NCBI RefSeq assembly: GCF_031755915.1
Contig: NC_083386.1
Location: 12,338,001-12,402,000 of the forward strand
Direction of reading: 5' to 3'
Length of the DNA: 64,000 nucleotides
From: Ziziphus jujuba
Lineage: Eukaryota > Streptophyta > Magnoliopsida > Rosales > Rhamnaceae
The translations under genes were made by a program, and so were the position numbers. The notes beneath the pieces are model-generated. The model made no database searches, was not told where the DNA came from, and was given only the letters and a program-made list of their open reading frames with translations. The first letter of the stretch is position 1, and each line of letters opens with the position of its first letter. Below are positions 48,701 through 64,000 of the stretch, one piece after another.

Positions 48701-51316
48701 AGATAGTCATCTATAGGGACTGTTGTACCCTCAAATAGCCATCTAAAGGGACCACAATTGACAAAATGAATATGCAAAGTATGTTACAACTAGAGGTCCC
48801 TAATTAATCTCACTCCCTAGCTGGACGTTTGCATTAAAAAACAACAAAATTGGATGTTGAGGGTAATCATATGAAAAAAGAGGAAATGAAATAAAAATTA
48901 GGATAAAAATGATGAGATACTGATATATGACACATTACCAGAAATTACCTGTTGCTAACAGTGAACATTTCCTCATCTTGGTTCATGATAAGATGATCAA
49001 GAGGGCAATACTTCTCTCCTGTTTCCTGGTGGTGAACTACAGAATGCCGATGACTAAATGTACCTCTTTCAACATCCTGCCCACTCAGTCGAACATGGTT
49101 ACCTTCTATTACCAATGTAGCAAAGGCAAGTGCTTCCCCAAGTGCCCAGTCAATGCCTTCACCAGTTTCAATCATTTGTGCACGTTGATCATAAACCTTC
49201 TTTACTGCTCTGTGAGGCTTAAAATTCTCTGGAAGTGATGTGATAGCTTTTCCAACATTCTTCAAAATCTCTGGTTTTACCCTGTGCAACAGCATAAGAA
49301 TTTTAGTAAAAGAGTCTTTTGACATCAGACAAAGCAAAGAACCAAGTGACAAGTCCAAGATAATTACTGGCATACCCAGTATTACGGACACGTGAAAGCT
49401 GTTCAGGTGACTTAAATCCAGACCAATGAGATGAAAGCCAGTCCCTTCTCTTTGGAACATAATCTTTGCTAGCCAAGAATTCTTCATTGAGGATATTATT
49501 AACTTTGTTGTTTATCCTATCAATGTCTTCTTTGGTTACTTGCCCAGATTCTAAAAGTTTCTTCTGGTAAATTTCAAGAGCTGAGGGATGATTCCTTATA
49601 ACCTACGAAAGTAAGTAAGAAATGTCAGGATTCTTGATGACTGATACCAAAAACAGCAGTAGCATACTACAAAATATAATAGAGAGAAGAACTTTGTATA
49701 CTTATCAGAAGACAAGATCCTCACTTAAAACAAAATTATCAAGTTTCATGGAATATAAGAAAAACCTGGTACATTTTGGGCTGTGTGAAAGATGGCTCAT
49801 CAATCTCATTATGCCCAAATCTTCGATAACAAACTAAATCAACCACAACATCAGAATGGAAAGTTTGACGCCACTCTGCTGCAAGCTCACAGACATGAAC
49901 AACTGCTTCCATGTCGTCAGCATTTACATGGAAAATAGGGGCATTCAAGGCTTTTGCAACATCAGTGCAGTACTGAGAAGATCTGCCAGCCCTTGGATCA
50001 GTTGTAAAGGCAACTTGGTTGTTGACCACAATGTGTATGGTCCCACCAGTTGTGTAGTTCGGAAGAGCACTAAGATGAAGAGTTTCATAGACTACACCTT
50101 GTCCAGCAAAACTACCATCACCGTGGATCAAAACACCCATATTCTTGGTCCTGTCCAGATCACTCGAGTAATATTGCTTGGCTCTTGTTTTTCCAACAAC
50201 AACTGGGTCAACAGCTTCCAAATGACTTGGATTTGCAACTAAAGACAAATGAATTCTCTTACCACCTCTAGTTGGTCGATCATAAGAAGTTCCCAAGTGA
50301 TACTTAACATCACCAGTTCCTGTGTAGAGCCCAACTTCATCGACAGGCTTCGTGCCGCCACTAAATTCACTAAATATCTGAGCTAGAGGCTTTCGAACAA
50401 CATTACCCAAAACATTCAGTCTTCCTCTATGAGGCATTCCAATAACTATGCTCTCAACACCAAGATCTGCCGCCCTATCAAACATCTCCTTCATTCCAGG
50501 AATCAATGTCTCCCCGCCTTCAAGCCCAAATCTCTTTGCTGTTGTCCATTTTGTGGCCAAGAAGTTCTCAAACTGTGTACTCCATATAAGCCTATCAAGA
50601 ATAACTTCACGCCTTTGCCGATTGTATTGCATCGGTGTCGGAGTTTCAACCTTATCTCTCAACCAGTTGCATTTTTCACGATCAGCAATGTGCATGTATT
50701 CATACCCAATGCTCCCACAGTAAGCCTGCTCAAGCCTGGTCAATATGGATCTAAGGGTCTGCACTGGACGGTTCTCAGACAAAAACCCAGACATCCTCCA
50801 TACACCTAAAAAGAACTCTCTATCAAGATCAGCTTCAGAGAACCCATAAAGTGCAGGGTCCAAATCATCTGGGATTTCTCGTTCTTCCAAACCCAAAGGA
50901 TCCAACTTAGCTTTCATGTGACCATTAACCTGGTAAGCCCTCACAAGCAACAGCAAACGCATACTCTCCTGAATCGTTTGGCCAGAAATTCCAGGGGAAG
51001 TGGCAGCCTGACCCACAAAATTCCTGAAGAAATTGTCCCAGGACTCATCAACACTATTTGGGTCAGCTTCCCAAGCCCTTTGAAGCTCCTCCAAATAGAC
51101 ACTGCTGGTTCCATCTAAGAAACTATCAGTGAGCCTAGAGAGTGGCACAGGGCGAGGAACAGGTGCAGCTTGCGCCTTGGGTTTAAATATTGTGGTGTGG
51201 AAATAACGATTCTGAGAGGGAAGGACCCGTGTTCTAGCAGCATATGATCCACTCTGAGATAGAGTTCTTCTGATGGCAAGCTTTGCCACACTAGACCCAG
51301 CTCTAAACCACGCCAT
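45783..51316 (-). CDS. OGDH: 2-oxoglutarate dehydrogenase E1 subunit, mitochondrial (1020 aa)
   Basis: Thiamine-diphosphate-dependent E1 of the 2-oxoglutarate dehydrogenase complex: decarboxylates 2-oxoglutarate and passes the succinyl group to E2 lipoate in the TCA cycle, mitochondrial matrix. Exons on the minus strand: 49766-51316, 49376-49602, 48949-49281, 47857-48103, 47178-47306, 46879-47094, 46466-46589 and 45783-46018; 3063 bases, GT-AG throughout, phases agree. Residues 1-45 are Arg/Ser-rich and lack acidic residues, as in a mitochondrial presequence. An E1 N-terminal segment (about 60-100, SFLDG to WDNFF) follows. The ThDP domain contains [12 protein letters not shown] (294-305) and GDG (399-401) with the downstream NNQVAFTT. 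Next come the transketolase-like pyrimidine domain (HRHSVVHHQ, then [13 protein letters not shown]) and the C-terminal E1 domain. The length equals other plant E1 proteins. The first exon alone encodes half the protein. No lesions were found. Confidence 0.97.
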
Positions 51317-51339
51317 AGCTATTTTGAATCCGAAACCTA

Positions 51340-51890
51340 TCTAAAAAGACTCACAATTCTTCCACAAACATCTATTTGTTCTTCCCCTCTAGCTGTGAAA
51401 CACAACCTATTCTTAGACCCCCCCAAAAAATTAAATAAATAAGAATAATAATAATATCAAAATGAAATAATAATTTATATGGTGGATTAATCAATTGTCG
51501 GAACGAGAACCCAAAAAAAAAATTTCAATTGAATTCAATATTTAACAATTTCCCTAAACTAATTTTGGCGTAAATGGCAGAAAGAGCTAATATGAGCTTA
51601 ACAAAAAAAAAAAAGACAAAAAAACAAAACAAAACAACACGAAAAATGAAACTGAGATTAAGATTTACCAAATAAGATTTAAGTTATAGCACTAAAAACA
51701 AAAATAATTAATAAATAAATGAACTGTGATCCAAAAAAGTAAAAAATAAAAAAATCAACTGCTGAGCAGAATGAAATGGGGAAAATGATTCTGGAATACC
51801 TGAGAAACTGAAAGTGAAAACGCGAGAGAAAGATAGTAGAAAAAAGTGGTACGAAACCCTAATCGCTGTGAAGCGACTTTGAGATGGTGA
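51340..51890 (-). other. 5' leader of OGDH with a probable untranslated intron
   Basis: On the minus strand an acceptor TTTTTAG ends at 51341, 24 bases before the ATG, and a donor CTCAG|GTATTC sits at 51800/51799, giving a 459-base intron in the leader. The upstream leader exon runs from 51800 to about 51890. Inferred from splice motifs only. Confidence 0.55.
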
Positions 51891-51899
51891 TTTTCAGCC

Positions 51900-52538
51900 T
51901 TTGCTTGGTGGCGTTTTTATTCCCTTTCTTTTTTCCACTTCTTCTGGAACCGAAATTTTCTTTCTTTCCTTTTTCTTTTCTTTTTTTATTTATTTTTTCG
52001 TTAGTTTTACCAAATAATAATGTGCTTTTAATACTTCTAAATATTCATGACCAAACCCAACTTTTTTTTATTTTTTTATTTTTCCTAATTCCGTTTTAAA
52101 CAAATAAAGATTATTACTAAAATACAAAAAAATTATTATGTTTCTCTCTTTCTTGCATGGTAAACAATTATAGAGAGAATGTAATTATTTATCAAATAAA
52201 AAAAAATTATAAACAATGAAATTTGATAACAAAAAAAGTAAAAGATATTGGGTAATTTGGTAGTATAAAAAATTCAATTTCGTGATCAAAAAAAATAATG
52301 AAACCATTTTATTATCTTTGAATAGTTCATTCACATTTATATCACTGAAAAAGATAAAAGATTATAATATTTAGGGAAGGTTCTTTGTTTTCTTTTTATT
52401 TTTAATTTTTTGGTAAAAGGGAAGGTTCTTTGTTGTTTCAACAAGGCAAACCCATTTGGAATTGCAACAATTTGATCTGTTTCATAGGTTTTTTGCCAGT
52501 GTTATTGTTGTCTCAATTTTCACCTCTTTCTTTTTTTT

Positions 52539-52571
<33 letters not shown>

Positions 52572-53380
52572 GGGTAGAATGTTCAATTTTCATTAGTCAG
52601 AAACCGTGCCATGGATAATGAGAGAAGGATATTTGACTTTTGCTAGCCTTGAATTATTTAATTTGTTTTTATTATTTAATATTTTTGCTAATTATTTCCA
52701 TTTGTTTTAGGTATTAAAAAAATCAGACGAAGCATTGTAATCGTTGTCACATTGTGAAAGATATCTTTTTAAAAAGTTTGTCAATAAATAAAAACTTTAA
52801 TACATTTTTACAGCAATTTTGTTAATCACACATCCACACTCATATTCCCATGCAGAGGCTGAAATGGCATTCAATTTTCCATTAGACAAAGGAAAATCAT
52901 TATGGAGGATTCACTTTGTTTGGTCATGAACTTCATTTATTTTTCATTTAAAATAATATATATTATATATTTAGAATTTTTTTTTTTTTTGAAGTATATT
53001 TAGAATTTAGCTACTAAACACATGACCCCAATACATATAATTTGTAAGATATATTGCATGTAATAGGGCACCAATAGATGATGAAGACGCCCAATATATA
53101 AATACATATAACTCAATGGTTTTAAATAATTGAATTAATTTATCCTCAACTTTTTGAGGATATATTAGCTTAAACACCATTATATACATATAAATATATT
53201 TTACTTTACAGGACTCAAAAAGGCTCAAATTCTCACATTACTTATGATGCAAGTATTTAGGAGCCACCTCAACAAGTGGTGCAAAAGATTTTAGAAAAGC
53301 ATTAAGAAAACAGAGGTTCATGGGATTTTCAGTAACAAGAAGAACGGTTTGAATACAAACTCTTATAATCTCTGTAAACA
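51900..53380. other. OGDH promoter and spacer to the RABE1 gene
   Basis: No gene. T-rich promoter region, a poly-T run of about 38-40 bases at 52532-52570, and AT-rich DNA. The 3' UTR of RABE1 probably lies at about 53380-53717. Confidence 0.55.
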
Positions 53381-53717
53381 GAAGGAATAAGGAACAGCTT
53401 TTGTGTGTTCTTGGTAAGAAGCTTAAACCTGACTTTATCTATCTACATAAAAGAGTCAAATGATAAAAACAAACCCCATAACCAAAAGATTTGAGGAGAA
53501 ATAAAACCAATCGTGTTATTAAATTCCACAAATTAAATGTTGAAAAATAAAATAAAACAAAATTAAAAACCTAATTTTTAATATTAGAGACTTGATAAGC
53601 TGGAAAAATATAAGAGGAACAGAATCATTTGGCTTGCATCAAATTTAATAGTACAACTAACGTCGATGCAGCATGTGCAGAACCTTTCCCTCTCTTTTCT
53701 ACAGTAAGGTTTAGTTC

Positions 53718-57910
<4,193 letters not shown>

Positions 57911-57961
57911 TGATTATATCACCAACCCCAAAATTTGTACTTCCTCCAGAAATCAATCCCT

Positions 57962-58180
57962 CTATGCACCAACATTTGGGGAAAAAAAATAGTAATAATA
58001 ATAATAAATAATTTAAATATATAATAAATAATTAAAACAAAAAATCCAAAAATGAAAAACAAAAAGTAATTAAATTACTGAAGTGTACGAGATCGGAGAG
58101 AGAGAGAGAGAGGGGTTACCTTTGGAGAAGAAGCTTAGCAAGTGGTCGGCGACGTAGGAGAGATATCAGAATGCGATCCA
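57962..58180 (-). other. 5' leader of RABE1 with a probable untranslated intron
   Basis: A donor CCAAAG|GTAACC (58120/58119) and an acceptor CATAG or TAGAG near 57960-57962 suggest an intron of about 158 bases in the leader, containing a (CT)n tract (58095-58112 as GA on the plus strand). The leader exon would lie from 58120 to about 58180. Confidence 0.5.
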
Positions 58181-58319
58181 ATGAAATTGCGAGGAGTTTT
58201 AAGACTTTTCGCTCCCGCGTATCATACGTGGTGTGTTTTTCTACAGTACACCACCCACCATTTGCCTACATCCGCCTACATCCGAATACTTCTCTTCGAA
58301 GTGGTGGAGAGATTGCCCA

Positions 58320-61300
58320 CAATCCAACTTTTTGTAATTATTTTATTTTATTTTTTCATTTTTTTTTTATTTCAAATATGATAAGAATTTTTTCAATTAA
58401 AATAAATGGAGGTATCTCAATTTTTTTTTCTTTAATTTAAAATAATCCAATCCAATTTTCTGATTCTCTCTTCTTAAGTTTGGTATATAAAATATGGATG
58501 ATCTATGTAATCAATGAAAAAAAATATGGATGGTATAAAACTTAAATATAAATTTTATTTTTTTTTAAATAAAAATTGTTGAGTTATATATTTTTAAAAT
58601 TTATATTTTACGTTTGAAAATTTTAATGTGGTTCTTAATTCAGAATTAAAATTTAAAATAGATTAACAACATTTGATAAGTTATTAAGAAACAGTGAAAG
58701 ATTCTAAAAACTATTCCCTCTTTCTATGATTATTAATGCTTCTTTATGTAACATGGTTACTTCATTTAGAGTCAATGTGGGTTCTTTTTTTTTTTTTTTT
58801 TTTTTTATTTCTTGAAAATTTTTGTATTTTTTTGGAAGACAAAAAAACAAATAAAAAAGCCTTTCATCCAACTTAATGCCCACCATTTTACTACTTGGAT
58901 AGTGGCGCATTTTACAAGTACAAACATTTAAAGAAATTTTTTTTTTTTCATAAGATGGTCTGAACCAAAGTGCAAGGCCAAGTGTGCGTCAATATTCATA
59001 AGGCTTAATTGCAAAATTCACTCCTAAACATTGTCTGAATTTTAGTTTATTTCTTTGCATTTAACAATATTCCTTTATTGAGATTATAAAGTGGAAAAAA
59101 AGTGCACGTAAAATATCTAAATAAATAAATAATATAGACATGCATTTTTATTCGTTTGGAGATCTTCTATGGTGCGTTTTGTTGAATAAGTATGCTTTTG
59201 TTATTTTATTCAATATTTCCATTCATCTGTCTTTTTTTTTTTTTTTGTATCTTTTCAATTATAATAAATTTTTTTTTTTTTTGGGAGTCATTTTATCTTT
59301 TCACCATGCTTCACTCGAAAACCAAATTGCTATATGAAATGAAATTCAACTCATAATTAAAAACCCAATGAGATAATCTTTTAAATTTGTTAGCACATTT
59401 TGGAGGAATGAGCTGAAAAATTAAATAAGGGAGATTTGGTTTTGATTTTGGTAGAATAAAGAAGACCCAGTCCCACCAACATGAATATGTTTGTGTCATT
59501 AAAGATTAAACAGCGTGACTCACCTAGAATGTACCACTTGCGCATTTACATCACCCCATAACTCTTATTTATTTATTCATTTATTTATTTTCATTTTAAA
59601 TTCCCTCTTTTAGCTCCAATATTCACCTTTTTTTCTTTGCTACCTGCTAGGTGGATATTATATCCACATTTTACCATAACCATATCGTAATAATTTTTTT
59701 TTTTTTAACGTTTACAAGATTTTATATTTTATATTTTAATATTTTAAATCTATAATTTTAATAAATATAAATAACTTACCAACTAAATTAATTTGAAATA
59801 TACATACTAAATAAAAACTAATTAAAATTCAAACTAAATTATTTATATAGGCATAATCAGTGATGAAAATATCAATATCGACAAAAATATTAAGGATATA
59901 ATTTTATAAAAATATCGATGAAAATATTAATATTGATAAAAATATCAATAAAATTATAAAAACTGTAAATATTTAATTTAGAATATAAATTTTTATATAT
60001 GAGATCATTAATATAATAAAATAATATAAAAAAATATAATAATTAAAATATAATAATAATAAAATACTTATCCAATTAGGAATATATACTAAAATCCTAT
60101 ATATTATACAATACAAAAACTAATAATGTTATTTATTTATTTATTTTGTTTTTAAATAGATAAAATCAAATTAAACATTAAAAGAGTAGATAAAAAAATA
60201 AAAAAGATAAAAGAATATGTATGGAGATGCTACAATCCTACCATCTTTAAAAACTTTAGATTTTCTCAAAAAGATCCGTAACTACAATTTAATCAGTCCA
60301 ATTAATAAATTGGATATTTGAAAAGCCTATGAAGAAGCCCAATATAATATTATCATATTATTATTTTATATTATTTTTTTCTTTTTATTTTTTTTCTTTC
60401 TTTTTCCTTTTTCCCCCACTTGGGAAGGAAGATTTTTTTGTTCTCCTTTCTTCTTCTTCTCTCTTCCCTTCGTCTTCTTCCTCCCTCTCTTTCTCTCTCT
60501 CTCCGATGGCATTTCTCTCCCACTCATTCTCTTTCTTTTTTTTTTTTTTTTTTTTTCTTTTCTGCTTCTTCTTCACCTGTTCGGACAGCTCCTCTCCCAC
60601 ACAAACACACACGCACACATCGGTCTCTTTGCAGATCATGAGAGAGAACTGATCAATATTTCTGCCGACAATCGATTTCTCCACTTCGTTTTCCACCATC
60701 TTCCACTCTAAACCCGAAACTCTCTACAATATTTGACTATTCAGGCGACATACTTTGACTCCGATGATATTTCTCCGGCACTGGTGACAGAAACTTCCCC
60801 CTATCAATGTCGACTATCTCCGACATCCAATATTGTCGCCAACTTATCGCCTATCTTGGTAATATTTGTTTCAGTGGGCATAACCTATTAGACTCATAAG
60901 TCATAACGTCCATTCTGTAACAGCCGTTTTGTAGATCAAGGGAATCCTCCATGGCCCATAAATTAGTTAAGACCCAACTGTATTTTGTTTTTACCATTTT
61001 TTTTTTTTTCTTCTTCTTTTGGGTATGGAATATCCTGCTCTGCTCTGCTCCTCCTTAATCATTATTCAATCATGCTAGAGACATTTTGTTAAAAAAATAA
61101 AATAAAAAAAATTGAGAGATTAAATTGTTTCCAACTAATGGAGTAGATGCTTTACAGAAAGAATAATGTGAAATGTGAATAATATGACAATATTTTTTTT
61201 GACTTGTATTGAAATGACGAAAATGGTATAATCTTGTCTTGAAAAACAGGGACAATTCGATAAGGCAAAAGCCAAAATTTTCTTGTTTTAAGAATAAACT

Positions 61301-61720
61301 ACTGGTTTTGGTGCACCACATGTGCCTCTAAGAAAGAAAAAAATAATAATAATAATAATAATAAATAAAAAAGGTTTACTACAAAACAAAAATGAAAGCT
61401 AAAATAATAATAAAGTAAAACAATTTTGGACATAACTTGGCAATTTGCTAACCAGTAAATAAGAGCATACCATGTTTAACTTTTTACCTGTGCTGCATAA
61501 TAGCATTAGTATTATAATAATAAGAAGAAGAAAAAAAGTGAATAGAAAGTGAAAAGTAGGAAACACAAAAAGAGCTTAATGTTCCAAAGGACCCAAGTAT
61601 ATGCTTAGAAGATCCTTCATCCCCCACCATCTCAAAACTTCCTACAAAAAGGGCCTGAAACTAGTCAAGTTCATACACATTCCAAATACTAAAACACTTT
61701 CACAAACCTAACTTTCCCTC
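58320..61720. other. Gene-free region, repeat-like
   Basis: No gene is supportable. 58704-58910 has a minus-strand open frame with a weak likeness to Copia gag (FCLPKKYKNFQE, LTLNEV) interrupted by a Lys run. 59850-60130 is built of ATATCGATGAAAATATTA-like short units. 60400-60880 is pyrimidine-rich, then rich in TCTCCGAC/GATATTTC-like words; both parts may belong to one dispersed repeat. A poly-T run lies at 60535-60556 and (AAT)n near 61343-61365. Confidence 0.45.
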
Positions 61721-61725
61721 CGTCA

Positions 61726-61899
61726 TTACATGACTAAATATCTATCTTCCATTACAAACTTTTGCCCCTCCATTTCCATCTCTGGCTTTGCAGCCAGGAA
61801 CTCGATGTCCATGCTGATGATATCGATAGCAGAGTTTGAAGATATGGGTGATAGTAGTGAAGATGATGCCGATGATGAAGAAAAAGAAATTTTTTCCAT
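61726..61899 (-). CDS. Candidate small protein gene (57 aa), unrecognised
   Basis: A 57-codon open frame beginning MEKISFSSSSASSS and ending EDRYLVM, with a Ser-rich first third and then a moderately acidic stretch (SMDIEFLAAKPE). I do not recognise a family and see no signal peptide or membrane segment. Support for a gene: the region is less AT-rich than its surroundings, an in-frame stop precedes the ATG, a TATAAAT box lies about 80 bases upstream (61977-61983, minus), and a CCAATTGG block lies near 62058. The plus strand has an overlapping 65-codon frame rich in Asp/Glu; that pattern is what the Ser-rich codons give when read in reverse, so I prefer the minus strand. It could also be a remnant of a larger gene. 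Confidence 0.35.
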   Translation of the reverse strand: MEKISFSSSSASSSLLSPISSNSAIDIISMDIEFLAAKPEMEMEGQKFVMEDRYLVM

Positions 61900-61976
61900 G
61901 GAAAGCTACAAGTCTTCATCGTCATAAAATAATGATGATTTTTAGCAACCCTCAGGGCAACTACAAATCTTTGGCA

Positions 61977-61983
61977 ATTTATA
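61977..61983 (-). promoter_or_regulatory. TATA box of the candidate small gene
   Basis: TATAAAT on the minus strand, 78 bases upstream of ATG 61899, which fits a leader of about 50 bases. Confidence 0.35.
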
Positions 61984-62174
61984 TGTATGATCTGCAACTA
62001 TAAATCACTACGATTGATGTGAATTTAGGGGGAGTCAGTTTCATCCAATTCTGATCAACCAATTGGTTTTCTCTCCCCAAGTTAAAATTTTTCTTCTTAT
62101 TTTGTTCCTTTTTTTTTTTTTTTTTTGGGTGATTGCATAAAAACTTTCTTGACATTCAACCATTTGAATGAAAG

Positions 62175-62310
62175 TTATGCCTTAGCAGTGTACTCAATCT
62201 AAAATTTTATGCCTTAGCAGTGTACTCAATCTAAAATTTTATGAATTTAAAATAAAAGTTATGCCTTAGCAGTGTACTCAATTTAAAATTTTATGAATTT
62301 AAAATAAATT
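62175..62310. repeat. Tandem repeat with three copies of a 32-52-bp unit
   Basis: The block TTATGCCTTAGCAGTGTACT starts at 62175, 62207 and 62259. Copies 2 and 3 carry an added AATTTTATGAATTTAAAATA piece. Downstream to 62690 the sequence keeps repeating AAATCCATT/AAAATTT words in both orientations, like a decayed dispersed repeat. Confidence 0.75.
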
Positions 62311-62718
62311 ATATATTTTAAAAGATTTAATAGATTGTAATCGAATTACATTGATTTTATAAAGAATTTATAAGAATTCAATGAAATATTTGAATTTAAG
62401 ACTGGATTTCATATTGACAATTTTCTTCACAATTTCATCGTTAAAATCCTTTCAAATCCATTAAAATCGATCATTTTTTAAATTTTTTTAAAATCAATGA
62501 CTTTTTTAATATCATTAGATTTTAAAAAAATTCTACAAACTCCTGATTATATACATTAATGAACTTTTATAAAATCCATTAGAATTTGAATTGAATATCA
62601 TTTGACTTATATAAACTATTTTAAAATTTAAATTAAATACTTTCAAACTTTTAAATATTTTTAAAATCCATCAAACTTTAAATTGAATACACATCTTTTA
62701 TTTTTCAAGAACAACTTG

Positions 62719-62770
62719 TTATCTACCTTTGGATGGTATGGTTGTTATCTACCTTAGGATGGTATGGTCA
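62719..62770. repeat. 26-bp tandem duplication
   Basis: Two copies of TTATCTACCTT(T/A)GGATGGTA plus TGGT(T/C), differing at two or three bases. Confidence 0.8.
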
Positions 62771-62779
62771 AATACAAAA

Positions 62780-64000
62780 CCTTGAATAGCATATGCAGAA
62801 GAAGAAAAAAATAAATTAAAAAAAAAAGATTTTTCAGTTTTCTATTTTACTAAAATGTAAAATTTTGAATGCTATTTTGTAATTCCAGTTTCAAGGAATA
62901 ATTTTGGAATATGGCAGGCATCCCATTCATTCTGACATCTCTAGGCGGAGTTCATTGTAATATACATATTTTAATTTTCGTTATGAAATGTGAACAAAAA
63001 ATACAATAAAATACTGTTGAGAGAAATTCAGATACAACTGTTGGAGAATCGATTTCTTCATTATAAAAATTTAAAAAAATAAAAAAAAATAAAAAAAGAA
63101 GATATGTTTGAGAATCATTTAACAACAAAGAAAGAAGGTTATCAAGGGAGACTTTCAAATTCATGCTAAAGGGCAATTTTCAAAATTTTTTCTTCCTCTG
63201 TTTTTATTTGATATTAGAGAATCCAAATAAAACTTAAATATTTAAGCGGGAAATAAGTAATAAATGAAACTAATATAGTTAGGTTGTGAGTTATGATCAT
63301 CTTCAAATTATAAATTTGTAACCAATAGTTACGAACTAAAATAATAATTACCTATGACGGTCTGATCCGATTCTTCAATTAGAAAAATGGAAAGTGATGC
63401 TCAATTAACCAATTCCATTATTAAACGCTTCCAAATTCCAAAGAACCAAGCAAAGCCAAATTCACTTTATTAGAGTGTCCGACTTGATTCTATATCAAGC
63501 AGTGAATTGAATAGTTAGAGCAACCATCAACAGCTCTTATGTCTTGTGGACAACAGGAGAAATTTTGGGTTATTCCAAGGAGGTTTAACTTTATACTGAA
63601 TAATATTTTCTGCCCACTGGATTCGAATGCTAGATACAAAGTAACAAATCTACCGCAACCGGATAAATTAAACTCTACAAAAATCATCTAAACAAATCAG
63701 ATTGGTTGTGCATTGGCCAAAAATCACGCCATCCATCCGCTCAAAATTTAGAGAATGAATAACAGACAAATAAAATATCAACTCCTTATAGATGAAAGAA
63801 AATGCTTAAACATTACCGTCTTCAAAGAATGCCAATAACAAACAATATTAGCATTGAAAAAGCAACACATAAATCAAACCAAACATAGAACTAATCTATG
63901 CATGTTTCAAAGTACACAAAAAGCTCCTCAGTCCAAAAATTCAGTCTCACTCTTTTAGTAAACTTTGACCTAATAAAAGAAACCAAGCACTTTACCACCA
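62780..64000. other. Right flank, no gene recognised
   Basis: AT-rich to about 63300. From about 63350 to the end the composition is more balanced, like untranslated or transcribed DNA, so a neighbouring gene may begin or end beyond the window. The minus-strand frame at 63490-63687 shows no known motif. Confidence 0.35.

Noticed and set aside
48104..48948. Possible extra gene or exon in the long OGDH intron
   Set aside because: Flanking exons join in phase and the protein is complete without it; the open frames there are short and AT-rich.
58704..58910. Possible Copia gag remnant on the minus strand
   Set aside because: Likeness to SLPxxYxNF and LTLxEV is weak, a Lys run interrupts it and no other retrotransposon domain lies nearby. 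I could not support it without a search.
60329..60699. Open frames on both strands at 60.3-60.7 kb
   Set aside because: They consist of Phe/Ser/Leu or Lys/Glu runs produced by long pyrimidine tracts.
61730..61927. Plus-strand 65-codon acidic open frame
   Set aside because: Its Asp/Glu run is the reverse reading of Ser codons; promoter-like signals are on the minus strand. Not fully excluded.
63490..63687. Minus-strand 65-codon open frame near the right edge
   Set aside because: No recognisable motif; could be part of an untranslated region of a gene beyond the window.

Overview
The window is nuclear DNA from a dicot plant. It is very AT-rich, with many (TA)n, (GA)n and (CT)n tracts, long T runs, GT-AG introns, decayed retrotransposons and plant-specific gene families. 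I cannot name the species from the sequence alone.

Layout, left to right. At 2873-3442 (minus) is a single-exon C2H2 zinc-finger repressor of the ZAT11/ZAT12 type. From 3.7 to 11.7 kb there is gene-free DNA with microsatellites, two related hairpin elements (5.1 and 5.5 kb) and a degenerate long-period repeat (10.1-10.7 kb). At 11.7-15.3 kb (plus) lies a dead LINE, interrupted at 12961-14090 by a solo-LTR-like insertion flanked by a 5-bp target duplication. At 16.7-24.6 kb (plus) is a gene for a Tify-domain-binding-domain (TDBD) protein with fourteen ~14-residue repeats; its start codon appears to sit in a separate exon about 5 kb upstream. At 25.5-26.3 kb is a cluster of nested MITE-like inverted repeats.

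From 26.5 to 44 kb there is a tandem array of WAT1-related (EamA, nodulin MtN21-like) transporter genes on the minus strand. The first (26530-28374) is a pseudogene with several independent lesions. The other two (32972-34854 and 39222-41261) can be reconstructed as intact seven-exon genes of 381 and 377 codons. They sit in two large direct segments that also match in their flanks, so this is a segmental tandem duplication. At 45783-51316 (minus) is a complete eight-exon gene for the E1 subunit of mitochondrial 2-oxoglutarate dehydrogenase (1020 aa). At 53718-57910 (minus) is a complete eight-exon RABE1/Rab8 small GTPase gene (216 aa). The last 6 kb is mostly repeats and AT-rich DNA. One 57-codon minus-strand ORF at 61726-61899 has a well placed TATA box and may be a small gene.

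The genes act separately: stress transcription (ZAT), probable jasmonate/TPL-type transcriptional control (TDBD), transport (WAT1), TCA cycle (OGDH) and post-Golgi traffic (RABE1). The neighbourhood of ZAT, TDBD protein and RABE1 resembles what I recall of Arabidopsis At5g59820-At5g59840 and of RABE1c next to ZAT7 on chromosome 3. This suggests an old conserved block into which the WAT1 array, OGDH and transposons are interleaved. I found no CRISPR array, rRNA, tRNA or operon-like defence system.
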